64,000 bases of DNA from Paraburkholderia dilworthii (GTDB lineage Bacteria; Pseudomonadota; Gammaproteobacteria; Burkholderiales; Burkholderiaceae), in contig NZ_AWZT01000033.1 in NCBI RefSeq assembly GCF_000472525.1, forward strand, positions 1 to 64,000, written 5' to 3'. The translations under genes and the position numbers were made by a program. This document shows positions 35,108 through 43,305 of the stretch, piece after piece (position 1 is the first letter of the stretch; each line of letters starts with the position of its first letter). The notes beneath the pieces were generated by a model. The model made no database searches, had not been told where the DNA came from, and saw only the letters and a program-made list of their open reading frames with translations.

Positions 35108-35336
35108 ATGAAAACCACGCTTAAACCACTGACATGCGTGCTGGATTCGCGCTTGTTCTTGCCGCATAGGGCGGCGGCGGTGGCAATGGCGGCAGCACGC
35201 CGAGCGGCACGCTGCGTGTTCAGACGACAGACGCCCCGGCGTGCGGATTGGACCACGTTTATGTGCCCGTCAACAAGGTGCGCGTGAGCATGAACGCGCA
35301 CGGCGCTACAGCGCGACTTCGGCGAACGAACTGTGA
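35108..35336 (+). pseudogene. DUF4382 lipoprotein, decayed 5' fragment
   Basis: A good start (GAGGAAACGCC before ATG) opens MKTTLKPLTCVL, after which a one-base loss shifts to FALVLAA, then a TAG at 35167-35169 replaces the expected lipobox cysteine before GGGGGNGGSTPSG. The following TLRVQTTDAPACGLDHVYVPVNKVRVSMNA is the DUF4382 opening. A further shift leads to SATSANEL and a stop. The remaining domain (families run about 300 residues) is absent. At least three lesions make it clearly dead. Confidence 0.8.
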
Positions 35337-35379
35337 CGCGCGCCAGAGCCTTGCTGATAGTGTGACTACACGAAGTGGC

Positions 35380-36960
35380 TCACGCCGCGTCGAGCCACGC
35401 AAATTCCGCGAACCGGTAACCCATCAAGCGGCCCGAGGGCGAGCCGGCCAGACCCTTTACGCGACTACTATGCGCGTCGATAAAGTTGATGAACGCCGGA
35501 ATGATGATGCTGCCTTTCTCGTAGACGATGGTTTGCATGTCGCCGTAAATCTGCTTGCGTCTGGTCTCGTCCTTCTCCTCGCGCGCCTGTAGCAGAAGCT
35601 GGTCGAACTGCGGATTCTTCCAGCCCGACTCGTTCCACACAGAATCCGATTTGAAGAATTGCGTGTAGAGCAGATCGAGCGTGGGCCGCGGCAGGATCGA
35701 GCCGTAGGTCATTGGGTGCTTCATCCAGTGCGTCGACCAGTAGCCGTCCGCCGGCACACGGCGCACGTCGAGCTTGAGGTCGGTTTGCATCGCGGCCTGC
35801 TGCAGCATTAGCGCGGAGTCGAGCGCCGATTCGATCGATGGCGGCACCACCATTTCCGCAGCCGTCCCCGACAATTTGCCTTTCTTGATGAGCGACTTTG
35901 CGCGGTCGGGGTCATAGGTCCGCTGCGGCAGTCCAGCGAGGTAATACGGATGCCAGGCCGGCACCGGATGATCGTTGCCGATCGTCGCATAGCCGCGCAG
36001 CATCGTCTTCTGAATGCGCTCGCGATCATGCAGCGACTTGATCGCCTGGACGAACTCGGGATTGCTGGTAGGCGTCGCGTCCTGGCGCAGGATCAGATCG
36101 GTGTAGAGACCGGACTGACTTTCGAGCACGCCAAAGCCGCCGGCCCGCTTCAGACGATCGACGTCGCGTGCGGGCACCGGTGACACGAGCTGAATGTCGC
36201 CTGCGAGGAGCGCATTCAGGCGCGCAGCATCGTCGACGATGCCGACGAGCTGCACCTCGTCGAGATACGGCAAACCCGGCTTCCAGAAATTCGGGTTGCG
36301 CGTGCCCACGCATCGGCCGCCTGGCATGAACTCCTTGCAGACGAACGGGCCGGTGCCATTGCCCTTCGAAAAGTCCTTCGTACCCGCCGCGACGATCACG
36401 AAATGCGGCACGGCGAGCAATGCGGGCAAATCGACGTTGGGCGCATTCAGCACGATTTCCACCTGCTGCGTTCCGTTTGCCTTGACCGAGTCGAACGCAT
36501 CGGCAATCGACTTCGCCTTCGATGCCGTGGCCGGCTCTTTGTGGCGCGAGAGTGAGAACACGACATCGTCGGAGGTGAGCGGCTTGCCGTCGTGAAAGTG
36601 CACGTTCGGCTTGAGCTTGATGATCCAGCGCTTATGGTCGCTGGTATCGAACGCATCCGCGAGTGCGTTTTGCACCTTGAAGTTGCTGTCGAACTCGGTC
36701 AGGCCGCTATAGAAGATGAACATGCGCGAATAGTCGGCGGTATGCGAGGCCTTCGCGGGATCGAGCGAATCCGACTGCGACTGGTTGGCCGTCGCGACTC
36801 GCAAGGTGCCGCCCTTACGCGGCGTGGCAGTGTTGCCAGCCGTGGCTGCGCCGGCGAGCGCGGACCACCCCGCGGTTGCGGCGGCGCCCGCTGCGAGAAG
36901 CGCCTTCACGGCGCGTCTGCGGTCGAGGTCGGGGCTGTCGGTGTCGAGTGTCGTGGTCAT
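35380..36960 (-). CDS. ABC transporter substrate-binding protein, family 5, Tat-exported (second copy)
   Basis: A 526-residue binding protein with twin-arginine leader (DRRRAVKALLAAGAAATAGWSAL...) and the same core as the protein at 23871-25442: IFYSGLTEFDSNFKV, WIIKLKPNVHFHDGKPL, TGPFVCKEFMPGGRCVGTRN, FFKSDSVWNESGWKNPQFDQLLL. It is a clear paralogue. It lies 63 bp downstream of the demethylase-like gene and is probably co-transcribed with it. No permease genes are present, so a shared or distant transporter is required. Confidence 0.9.
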   Translation of the reverse strand: MTTTLDTDSPDLDRRRAVKALLAAGAAATAGWSALAGAATAGNTATPRKGGTLRVATANQSQSDSLDPAKASHTADYSRMFIFYSGLTEFDSNFKVQNALADAFDTSDHKRWIIKLKPNVHFHDGKPLTSDDVVFSLSRHKEPATASKAKSIADAFDSVKANGTQQVEIVLNAPNVDLPALLAVPHFVIVAAGTKDFSKGNGTGPFVCKEFMPGGRCVGTRNPNFWKPGLPYLDEVQLVGIVDDAARLNALLAGDIQLVSPVPARDVDRLKRAGGFGVLESQSGLYTDLILRQDATPTSNPEFVQAIKSLHDRERIQKTMLRGYATIGNDHPVPAWHPYYLAGLPQRTYDPDRAKSLIKKGKLSGTAAEMVVPPSIESALDSALMLQQAAMQTDLKLDVRRVPADGYWSTHWMKHPMTYGSILPRPTLDLLYTQFFKSDSVWNESGWKNPQFDQLLLQAREEKDETRRKQIYGDMQTIVYEKGSIIIPAFINFIDAHSSRVKGLAGSPSGRLMGYRFAEFAWLDAA

Positions 36961-37023
36961 GTTCTTGTCCTGTGTGTTTGAGTCGAGCGGTAAGGTGGCC
37001 GCAAAGCCCGCGAGCGGATTTGC

Positions 37024-39081
37024 CTACATCGCGACGCATAAGCGATACGCGTCGTAAATCGCCGTGTGGATGTCGCGCGACGCTACTGCGTCGCCGATCC
37101 GGTAGAGATGGAACTGCGCGTCGCCGTTCGCGGGCTGCCCGAGCGGCTGCGCCGCGCCGCGAGCGAAGGCCGCGAGATCCGTCTGGCCGTCGTTGACCGA
37201 GTGCACGCGCGCGGCTTCGAAGAGATCGTCCACGGCGATGGTTCCGCGTTCGACCACCACGTGCTCCGCTTCCATCTCTACGAGATCGCCGGTCAACTGG
37301 TGCCTGAAGATCGCGCGCAAAACGCCTGCGTCACCGCGCTGCACTTGCGTGAGCTCGACGTGCGCGCGCACCGGCACCTGCCACTTTTCGAGGTTGCGCA
37401 TCCATACGAGGTCGTCGCCCCTGCCGCCGGTTTCCTGCGCGGGCAGCGCGTCGAGCAAGGCAAGACGCACGTCGAGTCCCGCCGCCACATAGCGCTCGGC
37501 GCATAGATAGGCGTTGTGCCGTCCGGTGCCGTCATACACGAGCACGCGTCCGCCTTTGGGCGGTGTGTCCGACAGTGCGTCGGCGACCGAGCGGCACCAT
37601 TGCCCGCCCGCGAGTGCGTCCAGATCGGGAATGCCGCCGGTGGCCACGATCACCACGTCGGGACGCTGTTCGAGCACGTCGCCAAGTTCCGCGTACTGGT
37701 TGTAGCGGACTTCGACGCCGAGGCGCTCCAGTTCGCCGACCCGCCAGTCGACAATGCCGATCAGGTCCTTGCGCCAGCTTCCCGACGCGGCGAGCAGCAC
37801 CTGGCCGCCCGCGCGATCGGCGGCCTCCAGCAAGCTCACGCGATGGCCGCGGCTCGCGCAGACGCGCGCCGCTTCCAGTCCTGCCGGTCCTGCGCCGACG
37901 ACCAGCACCTTGCGCGGCGTCGCGCTCGGTGCAATCTCATGCGGCAGGAAAGTCTCGCGCGCAGTGGCCGGATTGTGGATGCAGGTCGCCTTCGTGTTGC
38001 GGCAATACGAGCCGCCCACGCACGGGCGCGCGGCTTCTTCGCGGCCGGTCTCGATGAGCCGCACGAGATGCGGCTCTGCAATGTGTGCGCGCGTCATGCC
38101 GACCATGTCGATGAGGCCCTCGCCGATCGCATAACGCGCGGTCGCGAGATCGGCGATCTTGGCGGCGTGAAAGACCGGCAGCCGCACCGCGCGCCGGAAC
38201 GCGGCGGCCTTCGAGAGCCAGGGCGCCGACGGCATGAACATGCCCGGCATGCTGTTGACGATCAGCGACATCTTCGTGTCCATACGTCCGTAGACCACGT
38301 TGAAGAAATCGAACAATTCGCTTTGCTGGAGAATGCGCGCCATTTCCAGGCTTTCCTCGAAACTGCAACCGTCTTCGAGCGCGAAGCGCAGGCCGACCGG
38401 ATACGCATCGCCGACTTCATTGCGAATCGCTTCGTGCACTTCAATCGCAAAACGGCACCGATTCGTCGCCGAGCCGCCGTAGCGGTCGGTGCGCAGATTC
38501 ACGGTCGGATCGAGAAACTGTCCGATCAGATGACCGCCCGCATGCGTTTCCAGACCATCGAGCCCGCCTTCCATGCAGCGGCGCGCGGCGCGCCCGAAGT
38601 CGCTCACAATGCGTTTGATGTCGTGCTCGCTCATCGCTTGCGGGATCGCGCGATGCAGCGTTTCGCGGCGCGCGGAGGGCGCGAGCATCGGCAGCCACGG
38701 TTCGGCGTAAGGGTCGCCGCGTCTGCCCAGATGCGTGATCTGACACATCAGCGCGGCGCCGTGAGCGTGTACGCGTTCCGAGAACCGCTGCAAGTGCGGC
38801 ACGACTTCGTCGACGCCCATGTTGATCTGCTGAAACGTATTCGGACTGTCGATGCTCACATTCGACGATCCCCCGAACATCGTGAGGCCGATGCCTCCCC
38901 GCGCTTTTTCCTCGTGATAGCGTTGATAGACTTCCTGCGGGAATTCGCCTTGAATGAGACGGCTCGCGTGGCTCGTGCTCATCACACGGTTTTTCAGCAC
39001 GAGATGCTTGATGCTCAAAGGTTGCAGCAGGGGATCGGACGAAGCGGCCGGCCGCGTGTCGTCCGTATTGCGTTGGGTCAT
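37024..39081 (-). CDS. NADH:flavin oxidoreductase / dimethylglycine-demethylase-like flavoenzyme
   Basis: A 685-residue two-part enzyme of the trimethylamine dehydrogenase/DgcA/stachydrine demethylase group. Residues about 18-365 form the FMN TIM barrel (LKNRVMSTSHASRLIQG; GGLDGLETHAGGHLIGQFLDP). A cysteine cluster follows (CVGGSYCRNTKATCIHNP), then an FAD/NAD domain with KVLVVGAGPAGLEAARV. The spacing between the last two cysteines is shorter than I expect for this group. It likely oxidises an N-methyl or secondary amine. It is divergent from a GcvA-type regulator. Confidence 0.85.
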   Translation of the reverse strand: MTQRNTDDTRPAASSDPLLQPLSIKHLVLKNRVMSTSHASRLIQGEFPQEVYQRYHEEKARGGIGLTMFGGSSNVSIDSPNTFQQINMGVDEVVPHLQRFSERVHAHGAALMCQITHLGRRGDPYAEPWLPMLAPSARRETLHRAIPQAMSEHDIKRIVSDFGRAARRCMEGGLDGLETHAGGHLIGQFLDPTVNLRTDRYGGSATNRCRFAIEVHEAIRNEVGDAYPVGLRFALEDGCSFEESLEMARILQQSELFDFFNVVYGRMDTKMSLIVNSMPGMFMPSAPWLSKAAAFRRAVRLPVFHAAKIADLATARYAIGEGLIDMVGMTRAHIAEPHLVRLIETGREEAARPCVGGSYCRNTKATCIHNPATARETFLPHEIAPSATPRKVLVVGAGPAGLEAARVCASRGHRVSLLEAADRAGGQVLLAASGSWRKDLIGIVDWRVGELERLGVEVRYNQYAELGDVLEQRPDVVIVATGGIPDLDALAGGQWCRSVADALSDTPPKGGRVLVYDGTGRHNAYLCAERYVAAGLDVRLALLDALPAQETGGRGDDLVWMRNLEKWQVPVRAHVELTQVQRGDAGVLRAIFRHQLTGDLVEMEAEHVVVERGTIAVDDLFEAARVHSVNDGQTDLAAFARGAAQPLGQPANGDAQFHLYRIGDAVASRDIHTAIYDAYRLCVAM

Positions 39082-39179
39082 GTCGGGGCTCTCTGAATGG
39101 GTCTGCCGACAAAAGTAGAGTTGCCCTTAAAGCGCGTCAATTTACATCTTCGTCAACGCGGATTACATGGTGTTAGCCG

Positions 39180-40127
39180 ATGGCACTTCGACTTCCTTCG
39201 CTTCAGGCGCTGCACGTTTTTGAAGCCGCCGCGCGGCACCTGAGCTTGACGCGCGCGGCGCTCGAACTCAACGTCACCCCAGTGGCGGTGAGCCGCATGG
39301 TCGCGCGTCTCGAGGACGCTCTCGGCTTCAAGCTGTTCGCGCGAACGAAGACCGGGCTTGCGCTGACCGACGAGGGCGCGAAGCTGCATGTCGCGGTGGC
39401 CTCGGGCTTCGGTCTCGTGAGCGACACGATCAACGAACTCAAGAGCCAGCAGGAAGAGAGCGAGACGGTCACGCTTTCCATTTCGAGCGGTTTTGCGGCG
39501 CAGTGGCTGCTGCCGCGTCACCAGCGCTTTCAGAGCGCCTTTCCTTCGGTCAACCTGCGCCTGCAGGTAATGGCGAGCCGGCTGTACGGTCCGCTCGACG
39601 GCGCCGATCTCGGCATTCGCTTGCACAAGCCGGGCTCGGCGGACGACGCGTTGTGCTTCTGTCCTGAGCTGATTCTCGCCGTATGCAGTCCGGACTATCT
39701 CACGCAATACGGGCCGCTCGACGCGCCGCGTCACGCGGGCGGCCACACGCTGATTCATCTCGAGCCGACCACGCACACGTGGGCCGACTATTTCGACGTG
39801 ACGGGTATCGTCAATCGGGCATCGGCGAAGCATGTCAGCTATTCCGATCCGGGGCTGGCGTTGCAAGCCGCGATGCTCGGGCATGGCGTGATGCTCGGCT
39901 GGTTGCTTGCGGTCGCCGCGCCGCTCAATTCGGGCACGGTGGTTCCGGCGTCGCAACGGATCGTCGAAACCGGCTGCAACTACGTGCTGGAGTGCCGCAC
40001 GCGTGAGCCGTCTCGCGTGACGCGAGAGGTGGCGCAGTGGCTCATCGACGAAATGCGCGCCGAGCTGCGAAGGGCGGAACCGGTCCTCGCTTCAGTCGAG
40101 AAGGTGCAAAGCCGCGCGCCGGTTTGA
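39180..40127 (+). CDS. LysR family regulator, GcvA type
   Basis: A 315-residue regulator with the GcvA-type opening LRLPSLQALHVFEAAARHLSLTRAALELNVTPVAVSRMVARLE and effector domain (SGFAAQWLLPRHQRFQSAFP; LDGADLGIRL). It is divergent from the demethylase-like flavoenzyme, with 98 bp between the starts, so it probably controls that gene and the binding protein behind it. GcvA relatives often govern glycine- and betaine-related catabolism, consistent with the target. Confidence 0.92.
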   Translation: MALRLPSLQALHVFEAAARHLSLTRAALELNVTPVAVSRMVARLEDALGFKLFARTKTGLALTDEGAKLHVAVASGFGLVSDTINELKSQQEESETVTLSISSGFAAQWLLPRHQRFQSAFPSVNLRLQVMASRLYGPLDGADLGIRLHKPGSADDALCFCPELILAVCSPDYLTQYGPLDAPRHAGGHTLIHLEPTTHTWADYFDVTGIVNRASAKHVSYSDPGLALQAAMLGHGVMLGWLLAVAAPLNSGTVVPASQRIVETGCNYVLECRTREPSRVTREVAQWLIDEMRAELRRAEPVLASVEKVQSRAPV

Positions 40128-40210
40128 CCGTTCTGCGTGCGGCGGTCTGCGACGGTATGCAGCGGCAAGCGATCCTGGCCGGGCCGCGTGCCGCATTTCT
40201 CAGCCGACGT

Positions 40211-40939
40211 TCAGGCTCTGCTTCGTGGCGAAACGACGCGATTGTGGCCGGATACGGCGTCGCGGCCGACGGCCGAGCCACCGCTTTCTTCAACCGGCGG
40301 TTGATGGCGAAAACCCGCGTTGCCCGACACGATCGCGATAATCGCGCCGACGATCAGCGCCGCGAACGAGAACCAGCTCGCGCGCGCCACGCCGCGCGCG
40401 GCGGCGTCAGCTGTTTCGCGCACCTGTTGTCCGGCTTCGGGGCTCGACGCCATCGACGCCGCGGACGCAATCGCCGACTGCATCTGCTGCTTCGCGGTAT
40501 CGACTACCGAATTGGTCCCGCCCGCCTGGTTAGCGGCAGTCGTGCCTACTTGCGCCCCGACTTGCGCGCCCGTCGCCGCGACGCTGCCCGCCGTGCTCAC
40601 CGCGCCGGTGATGAGCGAGGTCATCCCGTAGAGGATGAAGAGCGTCATGACCGCCCAGGCCAGCAGGCCGTGCAGCCATCCGAGTACGGGCGCACACCGT
40701 CCTGCGTAGTACGAACCGACGAAGACCGCGAGTACCGTCGTCACGATGACCCACACGCCGGAGCCGAAGCCGAAGCCTCGCAGCGGGTCGGGTTTGGACA
40801 TCGGCGCGAGCAGCGATGCGCCAATTGCCGTGCCGAGCACGCTCATGATCAGATAGACGATCATCGAGAGAATCACGCCCGCGAAAATCGGGCCCCATGA
40901 CAGCCGAGGCAGGCCGTCTTGTGTCGTGAGAAGTTTCAT
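40211..40939 (-). CDS. membrane protein of unknown function
   Basis: A 242-residue protein with about four membrane segments (WGPIFAGVILSMIVYLIMSV; VWVIVTTVLAVFVGSYYAG; WLHGLLAWAVMTLFILYG; WFSFAALIVGAIIAIV). Between the third and fourth lies an Ala/Thr/Gln-rich stretch (about 110-180) likely to be a periplasmic helix. Similar proteins occur in Burkholderia and may be cell-envelope stress proteins; I cannot assign a function. It has no close operon partner. Confidence 0.7.
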   Translation of the reverse strand: MKLLTTQDGLPRLSWGPIFAGVILSMIVYLIMSVLGTAIGASLLAPMSKPDPLRGFGFGSGVWVIVTTVLAVFVGSYYAGRCAPVLGWLHGLLAWAVMTLFILYGMTSLITGAVSTAGSVAATGAQVGAQVGTTAANQAGGTNSVVDTAKQQMQSAIASAASMASSPEAGQQVRETADAAARGVARASWFSFAALIVGAIIAIVSGNAGFRHQPPVEESGGSAVGRDAVSGHNRVVSPRSRA

Positions 40940-41044
40940 GGTGTCTCCTGCAGAGAGGGAAGAGGTCGCCTGGTGCCGCGCACGTCGCCCGGCACCAGCG
41001 CTTGCGCAAGCGCCATGCCGTGAGCCCGTCCGTGACGGGCCGTA

Positions 41045-41950
41045 TCAGCGCTGGGGCGCGCTATAGGCGGTGGCCTTCTCGAGCAGCCATGTTCTGAATA
41101 GTTCGAGCGGTTTGCCGTGGCTCAGCTCCGTGGGGTAGACCAGGTAGTAGGCGGATTCTTCGACTGCGGTGGCCGCGAACGGAATGACGAGACCGAGCTG
41201 CGGGAGCCGTTCGTCGACGAAAAACTTTGGAACCAGGGCGACGCCGAGCCCAGCCGCGGCGGCACTGATCAGCATCGAGTGCAGTTCGTACCGCACGCCT
41301 TGCATCGTCGCGTTATCTTCGACGCCGAGATTAGCGAACCAGCGCGACCAGGCATCCGGGCGCGTCGTCGAATGTAGAAGCGGGTACTTCAGCAGTTCGT
41401 GTGCTTTCCTGATCGGCTTTGCAAGCAGTGACGGCGCGCAGACCGGCACCACTTCCTCGCCGAACAGATAGTCCGATGACGTGCCCGGCCATGTCGGCTT
41501 GCCATAGTGGATGGCGGCTTCGAAATGCGACTCTTCGAACGGGAACAGGTCCGTGCGAACGCCCATGTTGATTCGAACGTCCGGGTTGCGGTCGTTGAAG
41601 TCCTTCATTCGCGGAATCAGCCATTGCGACGCGAACGTCGGCAGCACCGCGAGTTCGAGGTAGCCGCCGCCGCTGCCGTGCGCGATGATCGACAGCGTGT
41701 CGCGATCGAGATTCTCCAGCGCGCGGCGCACCTGCGTGCCATACAGGCGCCCGGCGCGAGTGAGCATCACACGCTGCTTCGAGCGAACGAAAAGGCGCAC
41801 GCCAAGATTCGATTCGAGCGTCGCGATCTGCCGCGAGATCGCACTCTCCGTGAGAAACAGTTCCTTCGCAGCATGCGTGAAGCTTTCATGTCGCGCTGCG
41901 GCTTCGAAGGCGAGCAAAGCGCTCGTGCCGGGAACCTTGAACTTGCGCAT
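41045..41950 (-). CDS. LysR family regulator, GcvA type
   Basis: A 301-residue regulator: KVPGTSALLAFEAAARHESFTHAAKELFLTESAISRQIATLE then FASQWLIPRMKDFNDRNPDVRINMGV. It is divergent from the DUF1338 gene, separated by 158 AT-rich bases. That pairing makes it the likely regulator of the pipecolate/aminoadipate genes to the right. Confidence 0.9.
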   Translation of the reverse strand: MRKFKVPGTSALLAFEAAARHESFTHAAKELFLTESAISRQIATLESNLGVRLFVRSKQRVMLTRAGRLYGTQVRRALENLDRDTLSIIAHGSGGGYLELAVLPTFASQWLIPRMKDFNDRNPDVRINMGVRTDLFPFEESHFEAAIHYGKPTWPGTSSDYLFGEEVVPVCAPSLLAKPIRKAHELLKYPLLHSTTRPDAWSRWFANLGVEDNATMQGVRYELHSMLISAAAAGLGVALVPKFFVDERLPQLGLVIPFAATAVEESAYYLVYPTELSHGKPLELFRTWLLEKATAYSAPQR

Positions 41951-42108
41951 GTTAATTCCAAAAATTCATCAAGTGGCAATTTAATCTCGCTTTACGCAGT
42001 GCGCAACAATTTGAATAATGCGATTCCCGTAAGCTTGGCTATCCCTTTGCGGTACGCCGTCAGATGAACACCTTCCCGCTGCGGCGGTGCGCCCCGAGAG
42101 AAAAGCAA

Positions 42109-43137
42109 ATGCGCAATTCGAACGTTGAACGCCTGTTACTGAAACTGCTGGGCCCCGCTAAAACAGACTCGCTTTTTACGACCTTGAGATTCCCCGCCGC
42201 GCTCGCGGACTGCGAAGACGGTACCGTGACGCGCGCCGAACTCGCGCAGGCGATGAACATGGCGTTGTTCGAAGATCTGCTGGAGCGTTCGCCGAATGGG
42301 CGCGCCTATACGAGCGAAGCAATCGCGAACGGCGGCTCCGTCCATTTCGATCACGGCGCGTTGCGCACCGTGCGTTGGGAAAGCAATGGTGCGCTGCCGC
42401 CTGGCGAGGCGGCGTTCACTCGCATCCTTCGTCCGCTCGGTTTCAGGCTGAACGGCCGCTATCCGCTCGACAAGCTGGGCATGACCGGGCGCGCGTATGC
42501 GCATGAAGACGCGCCGGATGAGATCGCGCAGTTTTTCGTGAGTGAGCTGCATCCCGAGCGCTTCTCCAGTGAATTCCGGCAGGCAGTCACCAATGTGGTG
42601 AGCTCGTCGAAAGATCCGTTGACGCCGCTCGCTGTCGCGCAACTCTGGGAACTGGAGCGCGAAGGCTCGCTTTCTATCGACGCGGCTCATACTCTGCTAC
42701 CGGTCATTGTCGGCGCATTCGCGCGCCAGCATGATGTACCCGGTGAGGCGGATTACGAAGTGCTGTTGCGCGAATCCGCGGAAATGGCGTGGATCGCAAC
42801 GGAGGGCAACGCATTCAATCACGCAACGGATCGCGTCGAAGATGTCTTCACGCTGTCCGATGAAGAGAAGGGCAAGGGGCGGCCCATGAAGCCCGACGTC
42901 GAACGCTCGCGCTCGGGCCGCGTGTTCCAGACCGCATATCGCGCCGATACGGTCGAGCGTCAGTTCAGGTCCGCCGGCGGCAAAGTCGTTACGCGCAAGG
43001 TGCCGGGCTCGTTCTACGAGTTCATTACACGCAAGCGCACATTCGATCGGGCATCGCGCAGCTGGGTGACCGATCTACGCTTCGACGCCGGCAACGCGCA
43101 GGGCATTTTCAAAATGACTGGGAACGCGGCGCAGTAA
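42109..43137 (+). CDS. DUF1338 protein, probable 2-oxoadipate dioxygenase/decarboxylase
   Basis: A 342-residue DUF1338 protein. Characterised relatives (HglS/YdcJ) are Fe(II) enzymes converting 2-oxoadipate to D-2-hydroxyglutarate in lysine breakdown. Conserved-looking metal-site histidines occur in VHFDHGALRTV and AFNHATDRVED. It is shorter than HglS (about 460), as in the short subgroup. The ATG at 42109 follows GAGAGAAAAG; an upstream in-frame ATG at 42064 lacks a site. It precedes AmaB- and AmaA-like genes, giving a continuous pathway from pipecolate. Confidence 0.85.
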   Translation: MRNSNVERLLLKLLGPAKTDSLFTTLRFPAALADCEDGTVTRAELAQAMNMALFEDLLERSPNGRAYTSEAIANGGSVHFDHGALRTVRWESNGALPPGEAAFTRILRPLGFRLNGRYPLDKLGMTGRAYAHEDAPDEIAQFFVSELHPERFSSEFRQAVTNVVSSSKDPLTPLAVAQLWELEREGSLSIDAAHTLLPVIVGAFARQHDVPGEADYEVLLRESAEMAWIATEGNAFNHATDRVEDVFTLSDEEKGKGRPMKPDVERSRSGRVFQTAYRADTVERQFRSAGGKVVTRKVPGSFYEFITRKRTFDRASRSWVTDLRFDAGNAQGIFKMTGNAAQ

Positions 43138-43305
43138 ACGAGTGCCGGGCCGGTCAGGCTGCGAAGGGGCATTTCCGATCAGAAATAACGCTTGCTCACC
43201 ACAGCGGGCCGCATCAAGCGGTTCGTATTGCCGCCAAAAACCCAGGCGTGTATAGTTTCCGAACGTACTAAAATTTCGTATTGGAAATTCAATGAGGTCT
43301 CAATC

